Shown: piece after piece, positions 33,192 through 44,861 of the stretch | Numbering within the stretch: position 1 is the stretch's first letter | Layout: each line of letters begins with the position of its first letter | DNA from: Clostridiales bacterium S5-A14a | Lineage (GTDB): Bacteria; Bacillota; Clostridia; Peptostreptococcales; Anaerovoracaceae | Assembly: GCA_000758905.1 (NCBI GenBank) | Contig: JRNA01000019.1 | Span: forward strand, 21,234-85,233 | Length of the DNA: 64,000 nucleotides | Direction of reading: 5' to 3' | The notes under the pieces: model-generated | Told to the model about the DNA's origin: nothing | Seen by the model: the letters and a program-made list of their open reading frames with translations, nothing else | The model's database searches: none | Made by a program: the position numbers and the translations under genes

Positions 33192-34133
33192 ATGTCATTC
33201 GCTCAAGAAACAAAGAATGAGCTGGCAAGATTCGAAACTGAAAAAAATTGTTGTAAGCTGGCGGAAATCGCCAGCTTCATTCGTATGGCGGGAAGTATCG
33301 GTCTTGCAGGCAATGGAAAATTTAATATTATACTAAAAACTGAAAATGCCGCAGTTGCAAGGCACTTAAAAGTCCTTCTGAGCGAGTATTTCCAAATTGA
33401 TCCCATCGTTGAATATGAGGAAGAGACAAATTTGTCGAGAGGCAATGTTTATGTTCTCAGAATCACACCAGATATGCGAAGCGAGGCAATCCTTAGAGAA
33501 ACTGGCATCCTGATGATAAAGCAGGGGAATAACTACATATCGGATGGTATATATCAAGGTATCATCAGAACAAAATGTTGCCGCAAGAGTTACCTGAGAG
33601 GGAGCTTCCTAGCAGCAGGCACAATATCAAACCCAGAAAAGAGCTACCAGATGGAATGGCGTTGTGCAAGTGAAAAGATGTCCAAGGACCTCGTGCGCCT
33701 TGTCGGTACATTCGATGACCTTGAAGCCAAGATGACCAAACGAGGAAAGTACTACATTGTTTATGTCAAATCTTCAGGCTATATTAGTGATCTTCTGGCG
33801 TTGATGGGAGCACATAGCAAGGTGCTTGAAATCGAAAACGTTATGATAACAAAAGAACTGAGAAGCGAGGCTGTGCGATTGACAAACTGTGATACTGCCA
33901 ACATGGATAGAATTATCGGCGCATCCGGAAGACAAATTCAAGATATTAAAAAAATATTTGAGATGAAGGGCGAAAACTTCTTGCCTGAAAAACTCAGAGA
34001 GGTTGCACTTGCTAGGCTTGCGAATCCGGAGGCAAGTTTAACCCAGCTAGGTGAAATGCTAAGCAAACCCTTGAAAAAATCCGGCGTTAACAACAGACTT
34101 AAAAAAATAAGTGAGATTGCAGAAAATCTGTAA
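33192..34133 (+). CDS. whiA: WhiA, DNA-binding cell division/sporulation regulator
   Basis: 313 residues. An N-terminal LAGLIDADG-like fold (KNCCKLAEIASFIRMAGSI-like start, then CRKSYLRGSFLAAGTISNPEKSY, the hallmark) is followed by the C-terminal helix-turn-helix (LPEKLREVALARLANPEASLTQLGEML, then KKSGVNNRLKKI). WhiA binds DNA and affects division and chromosome segregation in Firmicutes. It is the last gene of the rapZ block; start ATG 33192 has AGGGAG upstream. Confidence 0.95.
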   Translation: MSFAQETKNELARFETEKNCCKLAEIASFIRMAGSIGLAGNGKFNIILKTENAAVARHLKVLLSEYFQIDPIVEYEEETNLSRGNVYVLRITPDMRSEAILRETGILMIKQGNNYISDGIYQGIIRTKCCRKSYLRGSFLAAGTISNPEKSYQMEWRCASEKMSKDLVRLVGTFDDLEAKMTKRGKYYIVYVKSSGYISDLLALMGAHSKVLEIENVMITKELRSEAVRLTNCDTANMDRIIGASGRQIQDIKKIFEMKGENFLPEKLREVALARLANPEASLTQLGEMLSKPLKKSGVNNRLKKISEIAENL

Positions 34134-34146
34134 TATAAATAATATA

Positions 34147-34194
34147 AAAAAGGCGACCTGACACAGATATAAAAGTGACAGATCGCTATTTTTT
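34147..34194. terminator. Bidirectional terminator between whiA and atoE
   Basis: GGCGACCTG... and ...CAGATCGCT form an 11-of-13 stem flanked by A and T runs, serving whiA and the converging atoE. Confidence 0.75.
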
Positions 34195-34236
34195 CATATA
34201 ACCCTAAAGGCTATATTTTGTTCCTTTAAAATATTA

Positions 34237-35595
34237 CTAAAGCAGCCCTACTACTAGGAATCCACCACATACGACTATTGCTACAAAGAACAATGTGATG
34301 AGGCAGTAACCCATGATGTCTCTAGCTGAAAGACCAGCAATTCCAAGTGCTGGAAGCGCCCAGAATGGTTGGATCATATTTGTCCAAGCGTCTCCCCATG
34401 CGATAGCCATTCCTGTAACGGAAGGATCTACGCCAAGAGCTTGGCCTGCAGGCATCATGATTGGACCTTGAACAGCCCACTGTCCGCCACCTGATGGTAC
34501 GAATAAGTTTACGATACCAGCAGATAAGAATGTAAATAGTGGGAATGTTATCTGGTTTGAAATGCTTACGAAACCATGAGAGATTGCACCTGCAAGGGAA
34601 ACTCCTGTGTCAGGATTTGCAGTAACCATCATTGCCATGATTCCAGCATAGAATGGGAACTGAATGATGATACCAGCTGCACCCTTTGCAGCTTCTGCGA
34701 TTGCTCTAACATAGTTGATCGGTGTTTTGTGACAGATGATTCCCAAAGTTAGGAATATCATATTTACAATGTTTAAAGATAGATTAAATCCGTTCTGTGA
34801 AAAATAGCTTACTAGATAAATTACACCAGCCATCGAAATAATAGTTGAAACAATCCAGCTGTTTTCGAGACGTTCAGCAGGAGTTTCGGGTGGTTTATAA
34901 ACATATACCTCTTCTTCAATAAGTGCGGGATCAACTGTGATGACATCCTTTTTTTCTGGGTGCATTGCTGCGTTGATAAATGGTAAACAAATTAGAATGA
35001 TAATAATCATGATGAGGTTATATGGAGCGAAAATAGTCATACTAGTTGGTATAACGTCCTTTACAACTCCACCAGTTGCAGCGGCTAGAGCCTCTTTGTC
35101 AGGTGTAGCGAGTGCAAGCGGAATTGATGCAGAGAATCCAGCATGCCAGATTACGAATCCTGAATAAGCTGAAGCGATCAGAAGCCTATAGTCGACACCT
35201 TCAAGCTGTCTTGCGATTTCTTTTGCTAGGATTGCACCAACAACTAGTCCAAAACCCCAGTTTAGCCAACATGCTATTAGCGAGAAGAATGTAACAACTA
35301 AGATACCTTGCTTAGGTGTTTTGGCAAGTGAAGCAACTCTAGCTACAAGCCTTTTGACTACAGGTGCTTGAGCCATGGCACTTCCAAGAACAAGTACCAA
35401 CGCCATTTGCATCGAGAACGCTAGCAAATTCCATGCTCCGTTACCCCAGTTATCAATGAGTTCTAGAGGTCCCATTTTGGTAACAGGAATTGCTACGACA
35501 AAAACAATAATTGACAGCATTATGCAGAAAATAAATGGATCAGGTAAAAGTTTATTTACCATATGCACACATGCATTAGACACTTTTTTGAACAT
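34237..35595 (-). CDS. atoE: Short-chain fatty acid transporter (AtoE family)
   Basis: 452 residues with about 12 membrane segments. AtoE marks: LLPDPFIFCIMLSI near the N-terminus, IACWLNWGFGLVVGAI, SGFVIWHAGFSASIPLALATP, and the C-terminal FVPSGGGQWAVQGPIMMPA plus WGDAWTNMIQPFWALPALGIAGL. The family moves acetoacetate, butyrate or similar acids. In a fermenter that makes acetoacetate and butyrate from amino acids this could be an exporter or uptake system. It is monocistronic with its own consensus promoter. Confidence 0.9.
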   Translation of the reverse strand: MFKKVSNACVHMVNKLLPDPFIFCIMLSIIVFVVAIPVTKMGPLELIDNWGNGAWNLLAFSMQMALVLVLGSAMAQAPVVKRLVARVASLAKTPKQGILVVTFFSLIACWLNWGFGLVVGAILAKEIARQLEGVDYRLLIASAYSGFVIWHAGFSASIPLALATPDKEALAAATGGVVKDVIPTSMTIFAPYNLIMIIIILICLPFINAAMHPEKKDVITVDPALIEEEVYVYKPPETPAERLENSWIVSTIISMAGVIYLVSYFSQNGFNLSLNIVNMIFLTLGIICHKTPINYVRAIAEAAKGAAGIIIQFPFYAGIMAMMVTANPDTGVSLAGAISHGFVSISNQITFPLFTFLSAGIVNLFVPSGGGQWAVQGPIMMPAGQALGVDPSVTGMAIAWGDAWTNMIQPFWALPALGIAGLSARDIMGYCLITLFFVAIVVCGGFLVVGLL

Positions 35596-35647
35596 AATAC
35601 CCTCCTTTTCTAAAAGATTGTTAATAAGTTAATTATTCCTAAATCAA

Positions 35648-35676
35648 ATTGTATACCTCAAAATTCAACGTGTCAA
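35648..35676 (-). promoter_or_regulatory. SigmaA promoter of atoE
   Basis: Minus strand: TTGACA (35676-35671), 17 bases, TACAAT (35653-35648). The start codon is about 45 bases downstream of the expected transcript start. Confidence 0.75.
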
Positions 35677-35753
35677 CGAACTTTTTTTAGTACATTGTCC
35701 GCAGCATAAATGTGGAAAAAAGTGAGTAAACCTTTATTTTGTGGGTACACTAC

Positions 35754-35782
35754 TTGAAGGGATGTATTCTTAAGAGTATAAT
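35754..35782 (+). promoter_or_regulatory. SigmaA promoter of the V-ATPase operon
   Basis: TTGAAG, 17 bases, perfect TATAAT. The first V-ATPase ATG is 41 bases past the -10 box, with GGAGGTGGG before it. Confidence 0.8.
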
Positions 35783-35822
35783 TAAATATACATATATCTT
35801 CTGGAGAAAAGGAGGTGGGTTT

Positions 35823-36135
35823 ATGTTTTCTGATGAGCTTGCAAAAATTGTAAGCAGCGAGGAAGAAGCAGAGAATCTTATTAAAGAAGCTAAGGCTGCA
35901 GAGAAGAAAATCCTCGAGAATGCTAGAAACCAAGCTGAGGGAATCATAGATGAAGCTGAGAAGAAGGGCAAAGATTACTATCAAGAGCAAATTGAAGAGG
36001 GAAATCGCATTGCCAAGACTAACTATGATAACTTCATTGAGGATGTAAAAAAACAAAATAGAGATTTGCAAAACAATGCAGAGGATAAATTGGATGAAGT
36101 ATCTGATTTTATATTTGAAAGGATAGTGAACAGCA

Positions 36136-36149
<14 letters not shown>
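35823..36149 (+). CDS. ntpF: V-type ATPase peripheral stalk subunit (G/H type)
   Basis: 108 residues from the ATG at 35823 (AAAGGAGG 8-9 bases before); an upstream extension of the frame overlaps the promoter and is not real. The protein is almost wholly an Ala/Lys/Glu helical coiled coil, as expected for the stalk subunit that pairs with subunit E. Position as first gene matches E. hirae ntpF. Its last 14 bases overlap the next gene. Confidence 0.8.
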
Positions 36150-38645
<2,496 letters not shown>

Positions 38646-38679
38646 ATTGGAATATCAAAATATCTAAAAGGAGATATAA

Positions 38680-39270
38680 ATGAGTGTAGAGAAAATAACC
38701 TCAAAAATTCTCGAAGATGCTAAGGCTCAGGCAGATGCTATAACACTTGATGCTAATCTCAGGGCTGAAGGAATCGTAAATGAAGCCAAAGAGAATGCTG
38801 AGAGCCTTATTGAATCATACAAAACTCGAGGAGAAGAGGAAAAACTTAAGCTTATCGACAGGAAGAAGTCAGTTGCTGAAATAGATGGCAGAAAGATCAC
38901 CCTTGGTGTAAAACAAGAGATAATTGACAAAGCCTTCAAGCTCGCAGCAGAAAAGATTTCTTCGATGGAAAACGATAAGTATATAGAATTTCTTGTTGAG
39001 AAAATACAGGCATCAGGTGTAAGAACTGGCGAAATCGTTATGAACCCCAACCAACGTGAGAAAATTGGCACAAAACTTGTCGATAAACTTAACCAAACCT
39101 TTGCGACTGATGCGGGGAATAAGGGATTCACACTATCTGAGGAAACCGTAGATGCTGTAGGTGGCTTCATGGTCAAAGATGGTCAGATATATATGAACGG
39201 AACCCTTGAGAACCTCATTGAAGAAGAATATGGGAATATAGTTTCGTCGGTTGTGGAAAAACTTTTTTAG
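38680..39270 (+). CDS. ntpE: V-type ATPase subunit E (stalk)
   Basis: 196 residues. An N-terminal Ala/Glu/Lys coiled coil (to about residue 95) is followed by a globular domain ending EETVDAVGGFMVKDGQIYMNGTLE, the typical subunit E C-terminus. It pairs with the first-gene product as the peripheral stalk. Start ATG 38680 has AAAGGAGA upstream. Confidence 0.92.
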   Translation: MSVEKITSKILEDAKAQADAITLDANLRAEGIVNEAKENAESLIESYKTRGEEEKLKLIDRKKSVAEIDGRKITLGVKQEIIDKAFKLAAEKISSMENDKYIEFLVEKIQASGVRTGEIVMNPNQREKIGTKLVDKLNQTFATDAGNKGFTLSEETVDAVGGFMVKDGQIYMNGTLENLIEEEYGNIVSSVVEKLF

Positions 39271-39286
39271 GTTGTGAGGAGATATA

Positions 39287-40291
39287 ATGAGAAAGCCATT
39301 AGAAGAATATACATTTGCAGCGGCATATATCGGTTCATATGTTAATAAACTGATGGACAAGCAGGCTTTAATGAGGCTTGCTCAAGCTAAGGACCTTGCA
39401 GCCATCGAGAGCATTCTTGTAGACTTCGGCTATGGTGAAGCGAAAGAACTTTATGACGGAGATATAGAGTATTTTATACGAAGAGAACAAAATAGGCTTA
39501 TCCGAATGATTTTTTCTACCGTGCCCAAAAAAGAAGAAATGGGACTATTTACCTTGCCGATGGATTATCATAACGTAAAGGTATGTCTCAAATCTGAATT
39601 TCTTGGTATAACACCTGATGAAAACAACCTTGTTTCCTCAGGAGGCGTATCGGAACAGAAGATAATGGCGATGGTTAAGGAGAGAAATTACACACATATG
39701 TCCTCATATATGAAGTGCGCGATTGAGGATGCAGTTGATGCGTTTTCTAGATCTAGAGATCCTCAGCTTATAGACTTGATTTTGGATAAGGCGTGCTATG
39801 AGGAAATGTATGAGATGGCCCTAAACGTGGATGTCGATTTTATAATTAATCTTGTGAAAAAACAACTTGATTTACTGAATCTAAAGTCTTTTGTGAGATT
39901 GAAACAGATGGGAAAATCATGGAATGTATTTGAAAAGGTTTACCTTGAGCACGGAGAAGTTCCAATGAGTCTCTATACTTCGCATTGGGAAGAAAGTTAC
40001 AGTCAGATTGCCGAAAGACTAAAGCCATACAAATTAAAAGAAGTTATGGAAAAAGGTGCTGCTCATGTGGTCGAAAAAAACGATTTCAGCGTGCTTGAAA
40101 AGTTATGTGCTGATACGCTTATGGAATATAACAAGACTGCAAAATACGAGTCTTTTGGGATTGCACCTATTGCGGCCTACTGGCTTGCAAAAGAAGTCGA
40201 GATTGATAATCTGCGAATTATACTGCTCGGTAAAAAAGTGGACCTTCCACCGGAGAACATCATAGAAAGATTGAGGGAACCGTATGTATAA
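39287..40291 (+). CDS. ntpC: V-type ATPase subunit C (central-shaft socket)
   Basis: 334 residues, mostly helical. The usual features are present: FAAAYIGSYVNKLMDKQALMRL at the start, LPMDYHNVKVCLKSEF in the middle, and PIAAYWLAKEVEIDNLRIILLGKK near the end. It links the central shaft to the K ring. It overlaps the following gene by eight bases. Confidence 0.92.
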   Translation: MRKPLEEYTFAAAYIGSYVNKLMDKQALMRLAQAKDLAAIESILVDFGYGEAKELYDGDIEYFIRREQNRLIRMIFSTVPKKEEMGLFTLPMDYHNVKVCLKSEFLGITPDENNLVSSGGVSEQKIMAMVKERNYTHMSSYMKCAIEDAVDAFSRSRDPQLIDLILDKACYEEMYEMALNVDVDFIINLVKKQLDLLNLKSFVRLKQMGKSWNVFEKVYLEHGEVPMSLYTSHWEESYSQIAERLKPYKLKEVMEKGAAHVVEKNDFSVLEKLCADTLMEYNKTAKYESFGIAPIAAYWLAKEVEIDNLRIILLGKKVDLPPENIIERLREPYV

Positions 40292-40607
40292 GATAGGTAT
40301 CATGGGGGATCGAGAATCTGTTATGAGTTTTAAGGCTCTTGGCCTTGATGTTTTCCCAAGCGAAAATGAAGAAGATGCTCGCAAAACTCTTCATAGACTC
40401 GCTAAGGAAAAGTATGGAATTATTTACATAACAGAAAATTTGATTCATGCCATGGAAAAAGATATAGATAGGTATAACGACTCAATAATTCCTGCAATTA
40501 TACCAATCCCGAGTAGGCAAGGCGCCTCAGGTATGGGGATGATGAATGTGAAAAAATCCGTTGAACGTGCTGTGGGAGCGGATATACTATTTGGAGGTGA
40601 CAAGTAA
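40284..40607 (+). CDS. ntpG: V-type ATPase subunit F
   Basis: 107 residues. The family pattern is GIMGDRESVMSFKALGLDVFP, then KYGIIYITENL, and an IIPIPSR motif. Subunit F (NtpG in E. hirae naming) sits on the D shaft and modulates ATPase activity. It ends directly before the ntpA ATG. Confidence 0.92.
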   Translation: MYKIGIMGDRESVMSFKALGLDVFPSENEEDARKTLHRLAKEKYGIIYITENLIHAMEKDIDRYNDSIIPAIIPIPSRQGASGMGMMNVKKSVERAVGADILFGGDK

Positions 40608-42386
40608 ATGAGTCAAGGAAAAATTGTCAAAGTTTCAGGACCGCTTGTAGTAGCATCGGGCATGTCAGAAGCAGATATGTTTGACGTTGTTCGTGTAGGC
40701 GAACAGGGACTGATTGGAGAAATATTGGAGATGAGAAACGATCTCGCTTCAATTCAGGTATATGAGGATACTGCTGGGATTGGACCGGGAGCACCTGTGG
40801 TAACAACGGGTGCACCACTTTCAGTTGAACTAGGACCTGGCCTTATAGAGACTATGTATGACGGAATACAAAGACCTCTTAAGGGTATGTACGAAGCAGC
40901 CGGAAGCAATATTACACGTGGTATAGCTGTACCAGCCCTTGATAGAGAGAAGAAGTGGAAATTCTCGCCTTCAGTAAATGTGGGTGATGAAGTTGGTCCA
41001 GGAGATGTTTTGGGCACCGTACAGGAAACCATCGTTGTTATGCAGAAAATAATGGTTCCGCCAAATGTTTCGGGTACGGTTAAGGAAATCTATCAAGGAG
41101 CCTTCACTGTAGAAGAAACAATATGTGAGTTGGAGCTTGAAGACGGTTCAACAAAAGAGTTGTCCCTAATGCAGAAGTGGCCTGTTCGTAGGGGCAGACC
41201 ATACAAGGAAAAACTCGTTCCGGAGATGCCTCTTTTGACAGGACAGAGGGTTATAGATACATTGTTCCCAATAGCAAAGGGCGGCGTTGCTGCTGTTCCA
41301 GGACCATTCGGATCTGGCAAAACAGTTGTACAGCATCAGCTTGCTAAGTGGGCAGATGCAGACATAGTTGTTTACATAGGCTGTGGTGAGCGTGGAAATG
41401 AGATGACAGACGTACTCATGGAGTTCCCAGAACTGACTGACCCTCATACGGGAGAATCTCTTATGAAGAGGACAGTTCTGATTGCAAACACATCTGACAT
41501 GCCGGTAGCTGCTCGTGAGGCTTCTATTTACACAGGAATTACAATAGCCGAATATTTCAGAGATATGGGATATTCAGTTGCCCTGATGGCGGATTCAACA
41601 TCAAGATGGGCAGAGGCACTTCGTGAAATGTCAGGAAGACTTGAGGAAATGCCAGGTGAAGAAGGATACCCTGCATATCTTGGTTCAAGACTTGCGCAGT
41701 TCTATGAAAGAGCTGGTAGAGTTGTTTCACTTGGTAAGGATGGAAGAGTCGGAGCACTCTCTGCAATCGGAGCAGTATCGCCTCCAGGAGGAGACGTATC
41801 TGAACCAGTTTCTCAGGCAACACTTAGAATTGTAAAAGTATTCTGGGCACTTGATGCACAGTTAGCATACAGAAGACACTTCCCTGCTATCAACTGGCTT
41901 TCAAGCTATTCGCTCTACGTTGATAGGCTTACAAAGTGGTATGAGCAGAATGTCAGCACTGATTTTCCAAAACTTAGGATGGATACGATCAGACTGCTTC
42001 AGGAAGAAGCTGAACTTCAGGAAATCGTACAGCTAGTCGGCGTTGATGCTTTGTCGCACGAGGATAGAATCAAACTTGAAGCATGTAAGTCAATCCGTGA
42101 GGACTACTTGCACCAGAACGCCTTCCATGAAGTCGATACTTATACATCGATGGATAAGCAGTTCAAATTGATGAGACTGATAATGGCATATTACAACTTG
42201 TCAAAGGATGCTGTAAAGAAAGGTGCTAGCTATAACAAGTTAATCAGCCTTCCTGTAAGAGAGCAGATTGGACGTTTTAAGTATGTTAAGGAAGAAGACA
42301 CCGGCAAGAGATTTGATGAAATAATGAAGGAACTAAAGGGATCAATTGCAGATTTAATTAGCAAGGGGGATGAATACAATGATTAA
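40608..42386 (+). CDS. ntpA: V-type ATPase catalytic subunit A
   Basis: 592 residues. Walker A reads PGPFGSGKT near residue 234. The 'non-homologous' insertion typical of A subunits is present before it. Further marks: [31 protein letters not shown], and [13 protein letters not shown]. It hydrolyses or makes ATP. Its 3' end overlaps the start of ntpB. Sequence is close to well-studied family members and appears intact. Confidence 0.97.
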   Translation: MSQGKIVKVSGPLVVASGMSEADMFDVVRVGEQGLIGEILEMRNDLASIQVYEDTAGIGPGAPVVTTGAPLSVELGPGLIETMYDGIQRPLKGMYEAAGSNITRGIAVPALDREKKWKFSPSVNVGDEVGPGDVLGTVQETIVVMQKIMVPPNVSGTVKEIYQGAFTVEETICELELEDGSTKELSLMQKWPVRRGRPYKEKLVPEMPLLTGQRVIDTLFPIAKGGVAAVPGPFGSGKTVVQHQLAKWADADIVVYIGCGERGNEMTDVLMEFPELTDPHTGESLMKRTVLIANTSDMPVAAREASIYTGITIAEYFRDMGYSVALMADSTSRWAEALREMSGRLEEMPGEEGYPAYLGSRLAQFYERAGRVVSLGKDGRVGALSAIGAVSPPGGDVSEPVSQATLRIVKVFWALDAQLAYRRHFPAINWLSSYSLYVDRLTKWYEQNVSTDFPKLRMDTIRLLQEEAELQEIVQLVGVDALSHEDRIKLEACKSIREDYLHQNAFHEVDTYTSMDKQFKLMRLIMAYYNLSKDAVKKGASYNKLISLPVREQIGRFKYVKEEDTGKRFDEIMKELKGSIADLISKGDEYND

Positions 42387-43752
42387 GGAATATAAAACTA
42401 TATCTGAAGTCGTAGGACCTCTGATGCTGGTTGAAAATGTTGAGGGCGTTACCTATGATGAGCTTGGCGAGATTGTTCTCCCCGATGGAGAAAAGAGGCT
42501 TTGCAAGGTTCTAGAGGTTAACGGCAGCAATGCGATGGTTCAGCTATTTGAAAGTTCCGCAGGTATCAATCTAGCCGAGAGTACCGTTAAGTTCCTCGGA
42601 AGGGGTACGCAGCTAAAGGTTTCTCCTGAGATGATGGGACGTGTATTTGACGGTATGGGCAGACCAAAGGATGGTGGCCCAGAAATAATTGCTGAAAAGT
42701 CGCTTGATATCAATGGACTTCCTATGAATCCGGCAGCTAGAGACTATCCGGCAGAGTTTATTCAAACAGGTGTTTCGGCCATAGATGGACTTAACACACT
42801 TGTTAGGGGACAGAAGCTCCCTATATTCTCAGGAAACGGACTTCCCCATGCAGAGCTTGCAGCACAGATTGCAAGGCAGGCTAAGGTTAGAGGCGGAGAG
42901 AGCAACTTCGCGGTAGTATTTGCGGCAATTGGTATTACATATGAGGAAGCTGACTTCTTTGCAGCTGACTTTAGGAGAACAGGCGCTATAGACAGAACTG
43001 TAATGTTCCTTAATCTGGCTAATGACCCTGCTGTTGAGCGTATTGCTACACCGCGTATGGCGCTAACTGCAGCGGAATATCTTGCTTTTGAGCTTGGTAT
43101 GCACGTGCTTGTAATATTGACCGATATTACAAACTACGCCGAAGCACTTCGTGAGGTTTCGGCCGCACGTAAGGAAGTACCTGGTAGAAGGGGATATCCT
43201 GGATATTTATACACTGACCTTGCTACGATGTATGAGAGAGCAGGCAGAAAGAGAGGGCAGGAGGGTTCGATAACCCTGATCCCTATTTTGTCGATGCCGG
43301 AGGATGACATAACGCACCCAATTCCAGACCTCACAGGGTATATTACAGAGGGACAGATCATACTTTCCCGCGAACTATACAGAAAGAATATCAAGCCACC
43401 TATTAACGTACTGCCTTCGCTATCCCGTCTTAAGGACAAGGGTATAGGTGATGGCAAAACTCGTGAGGACCATGCCGATACGATGAACCAGCTTTTTGCA
43501 GCATATGCAAGGGGCAAGGAAGCACTTGAGCTCATGACTATTTTGGGCGAAGCGGCACTGAGTGATGTCGACCTGATGTATGCTAAATTCTCACAAGAGT
43601 TTGAGCAGAAATACGTTTCGCAGGGCTATGACACTGACCGCACGATTGAGGAAACTCTTGATATTGGCTGGGATCTTTTGAAGATTCTGCCTAAGAGCGA
43701 ACTCAAGCGTATCGATGACAAGTATATTGAAAAGTATCTTTCTGAAGAATAG
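42379..43752 (+). CDS. ntpB: V-type ATPase subunit B
   Basis: About 457 residues from the ATG at 42379; the ATG nine bases earlier abuts the AAGGGGG ribosome site and is less likely. B is the non-catalytic nucleotide-site subunit and lacks a true Walker A ([18 protein letters not shown] instead). Other marks: [36 protein letters not shown], in agreement with family. It overlaps ntpA by eight bases. Confidence 0.96.
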   Translation: MIKEYKTISEVVGPLMLVENVEGVTYDELGEIVLPDGEKRLCKVLEVNGSNAMVQLFESSAGINLAESTVKFLGRGTQLKVSPEMMGRVFDGMGRPKDGGPEIIAEKSLDINGLPMNPAARDYPAEFIQTGVSAIDGLNTLVRGQKLPIFSGNGLPHAELAAQIARQAKVRGGESNFAVVFAAIGITYEEADFFAADFRRTGAIDRTVMFLNLANDPAVERIATPRMALTAAEYLAFELGMHVLVILTDITNYAEALREVSAARKEVPGRRGYPGYLYTDLATMYERAGRKRGQEGSITLIPILSMPEDDITHPIPDLTGYITEGQIILSRELYRKNIKPPINVLPSLSRLKDKGIGDGKTREDHADTMNQLFAAYARGKEALELMTILGEAALSDVDLMYAKFSQEFEQKYVSQGYDTDRTIEETLDIGWDLLKILPKSELKRIDDKYIEKYLSEE

Positions 43753-43867
43753 AATCCAACAAAATAGATTTTCAGCATAACTATTTCTAGTTTGAATACA
43801 GATAGTGTTTGTAGATTTTGAGGGTTATAGAAGGTAACAAAATAGCTTTAGAGAGAGGGTTTTGTCA

Positions 43868-44545
43868 ATGGAAAGAATGAAAGTCAATCCTACGAGGATG
43901 ATGCTTACGACTCTAAAAAAGCGTCTAGCAACTGCAACTCGAGGACATAAACTTATGAAAGATAAGAGAGACGAGCTTATGAAAACCTTCCTTGAAGTCG
44001 CCCGTGAAAACGGAAGGCTGAGACAGGAGGTTGAGAGCGGTCTTGAAGATGTGTATAGATCATTTACAGTCGCATCGGCTATAATGTCGGGAGAGGTTAT
44101 GGAAGAATCTCTGATGTTTCCGAAGCAGGGTGTAACTCTTGACATGGAAAAAAAGAATATCATGAGTGTTGAAGTTCCGATCTTCTCGTTTCAGACCGAG
44201 GCTGATGAATCTGCGGATATATTCCCATACGGATTTGCTAGGACATCTGGAGAGTTGGATACTGCTGTAAGCGGTCTTTCAGATATGTTTCCTAAACTTC
44301 TTGAATTAGCCGCAAAGGAGAAGGAAACTGCTCTTCTTGCTGCAGAACTTGAGAAGACAAGGAGGCGTGTAAATGCACTGGAATACGTTGTAATTCCTAG
44401 GCTAGAGGTCACCATCAAGTATATCACTATGAAACTTGATGAAGATGAAAGAGGAAACCAGACTAGACTCATGAAGGTCAAAGATATGATGCTTGAGGAG
44501 GCTATCCGTCAGCGCAGAAAGAAGGACGAAGAGTGTTTGGGATAA
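43868..44545 (+). CDS. ntpD: V-type ATPase subunit D (central shaft)
   Basis: About 225 residues: two long coiled-coil helices, one at each end (RMKVNPTRMMLTTLKKRLATATRGHKLMKDKRDEL at the start, EYVVIPRLEVTIKYITMKLDEDERGNQTRLMKVK near the end), around a middle region. This is the rotating shaft in the A3B3 ring. The ATG at 43868 is preferred over TTG 43862 because GAGGG is 8 bases before it. The 115-base gap after ntpB holds nothing else I recognise. Last gene of the operon. Confidence 0.93.
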   Translation: MERMKVNPTRMMLTTLKKRLATATRGHKLMKDKRDELMKTFLEVARENGRLRQEVESGLEDVYRSFTVASAIMSGEVMEESLMFPKQGVTLDMEKKNIMSVEVPIFSFQTEADESADIFPYGFARTSGELDTAVSGLSDMFPKLLELAAKEKETALLAAELEKTRRRVNALEYVVIPRLEVTIKYITMKLDEDERGNQTRLMKVKDMMLEEAIRQRRKKDEECLG

Positions 44546-44638
44546 TTAATGTCAGCATGAGATAGACCGAATATAGAAATATATATACGCCAAAATTTAA
44601 AAATATATACACATTAAATTTTATATAATACAAATATA

Positions 44639-44747
44639 CCGAGACGGAAATGATGATTTTCTACATGTGTTATGTAATATACATTTTGTATCTTTTATAG
44701 CACGGGAATAATCCATTAGTAGATCTAAAGTTCTGTCTCGGTTTTTT
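44639..44747 (+). ncRNA. Candidate 109-nt structured RNA
   Basis: CCGAGACGGAA (44639-44649) pairs over 11 bp (one G-U) with TTCTGTCTCGG (44731-44741), immediately followed by TTTTTT. A TATAAT at 44624-44629 would start transcription just before the first stem base. Inside are smaller inverted repeats such as ACAT/ATGT. The result looks like a free-standing small RNA, or a leader ending in a terminator, between ntpD and dltA. It matches no RNA class I know. The remaining bases of 44546-44861 show only the dlt promoter. Confidence 0.5.
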
Positions 44748-44805
44748 GTGCCAGATCAAATACGATATTAACGTAGATAACATACTAAAACTAAAAGAGC
44801 TTTTG

Positions 44806-44814
44806 TGGTATAAT
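44806..44814 (+). promoter_or_regulatory. Extended -10 promoter of the dlt operon
   Basis: TGGTATAAT: a TATAAT with the TG extension one base upstream. No good -35 is visible, as is common with extended -10 promoters. dltA begins 48 bases later. Confidence 0.6.
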
Positions 44815-44861
44815 ATATCGGATAGTATTGAGAACAACTTATTTTGTGAGGTATAGAATAT

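Noticed and set aside
35739..35822. Longer first V-ATPase gene
   Set aside because: The extension covers the TTGAAG/TATAAT promoter and resembles nothing; the ATG at 35823 has the ribosome site.
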